From the NCBI RefSeq assembly GCF_014534655.1, contig NZ_JACVVD010000003.1, forward strand, positions 62,001 through 126,000: DNA of 64,000 nt, given 5' to 3'. The position numbers were made by a program, and so were the translations under genes. Below the pieces are notes generated by a model, which saw only the letters and a program-made list of their open reading frames with translations, did no database searches and was not told the DNA's origin. This DNA comes from Paenibacillus sedimenti (lineage in GTDB: Bacteria; Bacillota; Bacilli; Paenibacillales; NBRC-103111). This document shows positions 60,542-64,000 of the stretch, piece after piece (position 1 is the stretch's first letter; every line of letters starts with the position of its first letter).

Positions 60542-61306
60542 CTAAAAAGGTTCGGAAGTGTACGTAAATGAATCATAATTAATTTCTTCATCCGGGTTAT
60601 TTCGCAATTCAATAATATAATCGAAGTGATTATAGGTATATTCAGATTCACGAATAAATATATCCGGATGTTCAATGACTTTTGTAGAAGGCATCGCCAT
60701 AATTTCTTGCAGCAAGCTGTAATGCTTTTCGTTAGAGCGGATTGTTGAAACAATTCCGTCAATGATATAGACATTGTTCGGGGTCATTTCATCCTCGGAG
60801 AGCTGGCTGCGAACCGTTTGTCTCAATAAGGTTGATGATACAAAGGTCCAACGTTTATTAGCACATACGCTTCCAGCAATGATCGATTCGGTTTTACCCA
60901 CTCGCGGCATTCCGCGCAGACCAACGACTTGGTTGCCTTCACGTTTGAAGATTTCACCGAGGAAGTCGACCAAGAGCCCCAACTCATCCCGGGTAAAACG
61001 AAACGTTTTACGGTCATCCGAATCGCGCTCTATGTATCTGCCGTGACGAACGGCCAAAATATCAACAAGCTTCGGAGGTCGGAGTGCAGTAATAGTAATA
61101 TTATCTACTTTTTTTAACATTTTACCCATTAAGTCAATTTTTTCTTCATCATTCGTTTGCAAAAGCATCCCTCGGGTGCGATCCTCTACCCCATTAATGG
61201 TCACAATATTGATATCGAGCATCCCCATTAAGGAAGCGATATCCCCTAGCAAGCCGGGACGGTTTTTGTGAATCTTATACTCCATATACCATTCTTTAAC
61301 GTCCAA
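60542..61306 (-). CDS. ymfK: DUF3388 protein YmfK (ACT-like plus P-loop)
   Basis: This protein of about 254 aa starts with an ACT-like regulatory domain (YKIHKNRPGLLGDIASLMGMLDINIVTINGVEDRTRG). A second part has a Walker A-like GLRGMPRVGKTESIIAG and Walker B-like NVYIIDGIV. The fusion is conserved in Bacillales next to rodZ, but its function is unknown. The TTG at 61306 has AGGTGG upstream and is used as start; a GTG three codons earlier is possible. A 19-bp palindrome lies 25 bp upstream. Confidence 0.85.
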   Translation of the reverse strand: MDVKEWYMEYKIHKNRPGLLGDIASLMGMLDINIVTINGVEDRTRGMLLQTNDEEKIDLMGKMLKKVDNITITALRPPKLVDILAVRHGRYIERDSDDRKTFRFTRDELGLLVDFLGEIFKREGNQVVGLRGMPRVGKTESIIAGSVCANKRWTFVSSTLLRQTVRSQLSEDEMTPNNVYIIDGIVSTIRSNEKHYSLLQEIMAMPSTKVIEHPDIFIRESEYTYNHFDYIIELRNNPDEEINYDSFTYTSEPF

Positions 61307-61330
61307 TCTTTCCACCTCATCACCAATTAA

Positions 61331-61349
61331 GTAACTACTAAGTAGTTAC
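61331..61349. promoter_or_regulatory. Palindrome upstream of ymfK
   Basis: GTAACTAC and GTAGTTAC are exact complements around TAA. The element lies between the ymfK start and the preceding lipoprotein gene and could be an operator or RNA hairpin. Confidence 0.35.
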
Positions 61350-61412
61350 CATGTAAATATTTCTACAAAATTCGGCAAAATCCTGCTGATAACCAGCACA
61401 ATAAGGTAATTA

Positions 61413-62264
61413 TTAATTCATCTTTAGTTCTTTAAGCTCTTGATCATTATAGAACGTTACACCCGGTTTCCAGGCATTATGTTGCATCGCTTGAAGACGG
61501 TTATTCAGAATCGTACTCCAATTCAATTCCGCGGATAAGGCACCGTTTAAATCCATCACCGATACACCGATCGATTTGGCTTTTTGAACATGGGCAGCGT
61601 CCGTTGGCGCGTAAAAAATGATCCAGTTTGATAAATGCTGCCTGGTTTGAAATGCGAGCTGTTGAAACCATTGATCATTATTATCAAGTAAAACAATATG
61701 GTCAGCTTCTTCCGAAGGCGCCCAAGCTGATGGGATCGGATGATCGGCCCGGGTTATCCATTCAACGGAACTTTTTTGTGCCAATAGATCATTGACCCAT
61801 TTGTTTTTCAGACTTTCTACTTGAGACGGATCAATTTGAATGATGGCCGCTTGGCCAGCGACACCGCTTGTTTGTCCGCTTGCATCCAGCTGACTTTGCA
61901 ACAAGGTCCATTTGCTTGCGGTTGCTCCTTGCTGGATCACTTGTTCTGCAGCTGGCAGCAATTCATTGCCAATTACATATATGTAGTCATAAGTTCTGGC
62001 TTTCAACTTGGTTACAACGGCATCATCAAGGGCTGTTACATCTTTGATCCAATCAAAAGCAATTAAATTTGAATCCCTCCATTGCTGGAGCGCGCTGCCG
62101 ACAGATTGTTTGGCATTATCAGAAATCCCGGCGCTTGTAAGCATGAGCACAGACATTTTTTTGTCCAATAGTTCTTGTTTGATGACGGGAATCCCGCGAT
62201 TTCCACAACCTGTTACTAGTAGTGTCAAGAGAAGTAAACAAAATACGTAACGGCGAATCCTCAT
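61413..62264 (-). CDS. Lipoprotein with BMP/Med-like periplasmic domain
   Basis: This protein of about 283 aa has a lipobox LLVTGC (Cys near residue 20). The following domain (KKMSVLMLTSAGISDNAKQSVGSALQQWRD, ARTYDYIYVIGNELLPAAEQV) resembles the basic membrane protein/Med fold that binds nucleosides or sugars. No ABC genes adjoin. GGAAGG precedes the ATG, 19 codons inside a longer frame. An inverted repeat lies in its leader. Function not known. Confidence 0.7.
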   Translation of the reverse strand: MRIRRYVFCLLLLTLLVTGCGNRGIPVIKQELLDKKMSVLMLTSAGISDNAKQSVGSALQQWRDSNLIAFDWIKDVTALDDAVVTKLKARTYDYIYVIGNELLPAAEQVIQQGATASKWTLLQSQLDASGQTSGVAGQAAIIQIDPSQVESLKNKWVNDLLAQKSSVEWITRADHPIPSAWAPSEEADHIVLLDNNDQWFQQLAFQTRQHLSNWIIFYAPTDAAHVQKAKSIGVSVMDLNGALSAELNWSTILNNRLQAMQHNAWKPGVTFYNDQELKELKMN

Positions 62265-62290
62265 GATTGACAGTTCCTTCCTCCAATGTC

Positions 62291-62340
62291 CCCCAAAAGT
62301 GACACTTAACCTTTGAAGCATATTCCGATTACTTTTGGGG
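62291..62340 (-). promoter_or_regulatory. Long inverted repeat in lipoprotein leader
   Basis: CCCCAAAAGT (62291-62300) and ACTTTTGGGG (62331-62340) are exact complements 30 nt apart, ending 26 bp before the lipoprotein ATG. It may be a 5'-leader hairpin or paired protein sites. Confidence 0.35.
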
Positions 62341-62401
62341 AGCCCCCGTTTACAATAGAAATACGCTTCGCATAATTTCCTATGCTACAAAAAAGCATGC
62401 A

Positions 62402-62426
62402 AAAGCCTCCGAAAAAGGAGGCCTTC
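62402..62426 (-). terminator. Rho-independent terminator of ymfJ
   Basis: AAGGCCTCC and GGAGGCTTTT form the stem with T run on the minus strand, just after ymfJ. Confidence 0.8.
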
Positions 62427-62458
62427 ACATTGTGCCTTATTGAATTGTAAAACGGTTA

Positions 62459-62710
62459 TTAGGCTTTGTCCACTAATTTTACCATGAGGCGGGCAAGTGT
62501 ACGTTTTTCTTCTTCGTTCCCAGCATCCCACAGCTCTTTAAGCACTCGCTCCTGCGCATTTTCCGGATCTACTTTATTAGATAGAAATTCACCGATTTGA
62601 AAAGCGAGCTTGCTGATGGTCTCATCACTCATCCCAGCTCGCTCGGCTTGACTGACACGCTCAGCTAGAAACTCTTTCCACTTATCAAATACTTGAAGTA
62701 CAGTAGCCAT
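62459..62710 (-). CDS. ymfJ: DUF3243 protein YmfJ
   Basis: This 83-aa helical protein matches DUF3243: VLQVFDKWKEFLAERVSQAERAGMSDETISKLAFQIGEFLSNKVDPENAQERVLKELWD. It is conserved in Bacillales between ymfI and ymfK. Function unknown. AGGAGG precedes the ATG. Confidence 0.92.
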   Translation of the reverse strand: MATVLQVFDKWKEFLAERVSQAERAGMSDETISKLAFQIGEFLSNKVDPENAQERVLKELWDAGNEEEKRTLARLMVKLVDKA

Positions 62711-62795
62711 TGTAAGAAGCCTCCTTTGAGTTGTGAGAAATGGTCATTGCATACGTAATATTCGCTTCTCCCCAAGGAATTATGCACTAAGTTGC

Positions 62796-63551
62796 TTAGG
62801 TCAGCCATCCACCATTTGGACTGATAATCTGCCCCGTAATATATCCTGATTCAGGCAGCGCCAAAAAATAAACGAGCGAAGCGATTTCATCGGGTAAAGC
62901 AAACCTGCCGGCAGGGATCTCATTTTCCAGCGCAGCTTTTTCCTCCGCTTGAAAACCAGCCATCATTTCGGTGCTGACCGCTCCCGGTGCAACCGCGTTT
63001 ACGGTAACTCCGGAAGGGGCTAACTCTTTGGCCAACGCTTTCGTAAATGCGTTCATTCCCCCTTTAGCGGTGGAATAGACGACTTCACAAGAAGCGCCCG
63101 AAATGCCCCATATGGAAGATACGTTGATGATGCGCCCATATTTTTGCTGGATCATAGGAGTCATAAACGCTTGGGTACAAAGGAACGCCCCTTTGAGATT
63201 GATGTCCATAATCAGATCCCAATCCTCTTCACTGACATCGGAAAGCAAACCGTAATGTGCGATTCCGGCATTGTTAACAATAATATCCGGAACCGTTCCT
63301 CTTTGCTCCAGCTTTTCCTTCATTTTATTGATTTGTTCACGGGAACGTATATCCGCTGATACAGTGAGCACTTTGGCTCCGTGCTTCATGCAAGATCGGG
63401 CAACTTCATTCGCGGCTTCATGCGACTCGCGATAATGAATGACGACATTCATGCCCACCATTGCGAAGCGTTCGGCAATGGCCGCGCCGATGCCTCTGCT
63501 GGCACCTGTAATTAGTACGGTTTGTTCCGTAAAAGGTTTTGCGCGCGTCAC
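62796..63551 (-). CDS. ymfI: SDR oxidoreductase YmfI (EF-P 5-aminopentanone reductase type)
   Basis: This protein of about 251 aa is a classical short-chain dehydrogenase: NAD(P) motif TGASRGIGAA (near residue 14), NNAG, catalytic Ser in INVSSIWG, YSTAKGG with Tyr and Lys. In Bacillus YmfI reduces the 5-aminopentanone group on Lys32 of elongation factor P. The GTG start forms a GTGA overlap with the stop of ymfH. Confidence 0.9.
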   Translation of the reverse strand: MTRAKPFTEQTVLITGASRGIGAAIAERFAMVGMNVVIHYRESHEAANEVARSCMKHGAKVLTVSADIRSREQINKMKEKLEQRGTVPDIIVNNAGIAHYGLLSDVSEEDWDLIMDINLKGAFLCTQAFMTPMIQQKYGRIINVSSIWGISGASCEVVYSTAKGGMNAFTKALAKELAPSGVTVNAVAPGAVSTEMMAGFQAEEKAALENEIPAGRFALPDEIASLVYFLALPESGYITGQIISPNGGWLT

Positions 63552-64000
63552 GATTGCCCACGACTTTGTACGATCGAAATGGCAAGTCTGCTCCAATCAA
63601 AATGATCGCGGAACCGCTTGTTCACATCTTCAAGCGTAATGCTTTCATATACTGGTAAAATATCGAACAGATCAATGCCTTTGAACCTGTATTTCGTAAA
63701 TTCATTAGCAATGGATTCCGGTGAATTCATCATGCGCAGGAAATTGCCGATTTTCTTCTTCCGGCTTCGCTCAAATGTAATGGCATCAAGACCAGACTCT
63801 TTGCGCTTCTCGACTTCCTCGCGGATCCGGGCAACAAGCTGATCAGGATCTTTCGTATCCCCGCCAAGAATTGAAAATGCGTAATCCTCGCTGCAGTTAT
63901 ATTCATGGCCAAAATTATCGGAGATCAATTGCTCATCGTATAACGCCTGATAAATGTCTGAACTGGAACTAAATAAAATATCCAACATGAGCTTCGTTGT
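63548..64000 (-). CDS. ymfH: M16 peptidase-like YmfH, C-terminal part (cut by window)
   Basis: The frame is open to the right edge. The visible 150 residues are the C-terminal region of an M16 (insulinase-like) protein: LDILFSSSSDIYQALYDEQLISDNFGHEYNCSEDYAFSILGGDTKDPDQLV, then EFTKYRFKGIDLFDILPVYESITLEDVNKRFRDHFDWSRLAISIVQ. The HxxEH catalytic region lies outside the window. In Bacillus YmfH acts in EF-P modification with YmfI. The pair is coupled by a 4-bp overlap. Confidence 0.85.
   Translation of the reverse strand, partial: TTKLMLDILFSSSSDIYQALYDEQLISDNFGHEYNCSEDYAFSILGGDTKDPDQLVARIREEVEKRKESGLDAITFERSRKKKIGNFLRMMNSPESIANEFTKYRFKGIDLFDILPVYESITLEDVNKRFRDHFDWSRLAISIVQSRGQS

Noticed and set aside
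1-64000. CRISPR arrays, tRNA or rRNA genes, insertion sequences, prophage
   Set aside because: No regular repeat-spacer array, cloverleaf, rRNA signature, transposase or phage structural gene was recognised. The XerS-type gene is not next to attachment-like repeats.

Overview
The window is chromosomal DNA of a low-to-moderate GC, endospore-forming Firmicute, most likely a Paenibacillus or close relative (Paenibacillaceae). The basis is the right-hand half, which keeps the Bacillus-type neighbourhood ymfH-ymfI-ymfJ-ymfK-rodZ-yajQ-rimO-pgsA-cinA-recA-recX-rny-ymdB-spoVS-korAB-miaB-ricA, including the sporulation gene spoVS. Almost all genes lie on the minus strand. No rRNA, tRNA, CRISPR array, insertion sequence or prophage was recognised.

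Layout. 1-2.9 kb: a sugar-type lipoprotein binding protein, then about 1.5 kb of decaying, AT-rich DNA with a WrbA-type quinone reductase pseudogene, a tiny membrane-peptide ORF and unexplained repeats. 2.9-15 kb: ordinary single genes (NiaP-like transporter, AraC/GyrI regulator, GNAT acetyltransferase, glutamate racemase, DinG-type helicase, radical SAM/SPASM protein, Amj lipid II flippase, DinB-fold protein) and a heterodimeric ABC exporter. 15.3-30.4 kb: a complete reductive pyrimidine catabolism locus. 30.5-38 kb: small conserved genes, a XerS-type recombinase, aldo/keto reductase, a Cys-rich peptide gene, a phosphotransferase, YkuK and an SH3-NlpC/P60 hydrolase. 38.1-50 kb: two different 2-oxoacid:ferredoxin oxidoreductases (a two-gene fused pyruvate type and KorAB), LMW tyrosine phosphatase with an orphan ABC ATPase, RicA, MiaB, PduL and a dipeptidase. 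50-64 kb: the conserved recA/rny/ymf region.

The pyrimidine locus is the main functional system. Reading on the minus strand from 30235 to 18558, eleven closely spaced genes encode an ABC importer (ATPase, two permeases, NMT1-like binding protein), an omega-aminotransferase, two different candidate N-carbamoyl-beta-alanine amidohydrolases (M20 type and nitrilase type), PreT and PreA (dihydropyrimidine dehydrogenase), dihydropyrimidinase and an unknown 71-aa protein. Next to it, a PucR-family regulator and methylmalonate-semialdehyde dehydrogenase are divergently transcribed. Together they take uracil or thymine through dihydropyrimidine, N-carbamoyl-beta-amino acid and beta-alanine/3-aminoisobutyrate to the semialdehyde and then acetyl- or propionyl-CoA. 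A near-palindromic element (core ACACATTGTAwAATG) occurs twice upstream of the long operon and once between the regulator and the dehydrogenase gene. It is proposed here as the PucR-type operator of a two-promoter regulon.

Start codons were chosen by ribosome binding site and family alignment. Several genes therefore start inside a longer open frame, and some use GTG or TTG. All functions are inferred from reading the sequence; no database search was run.
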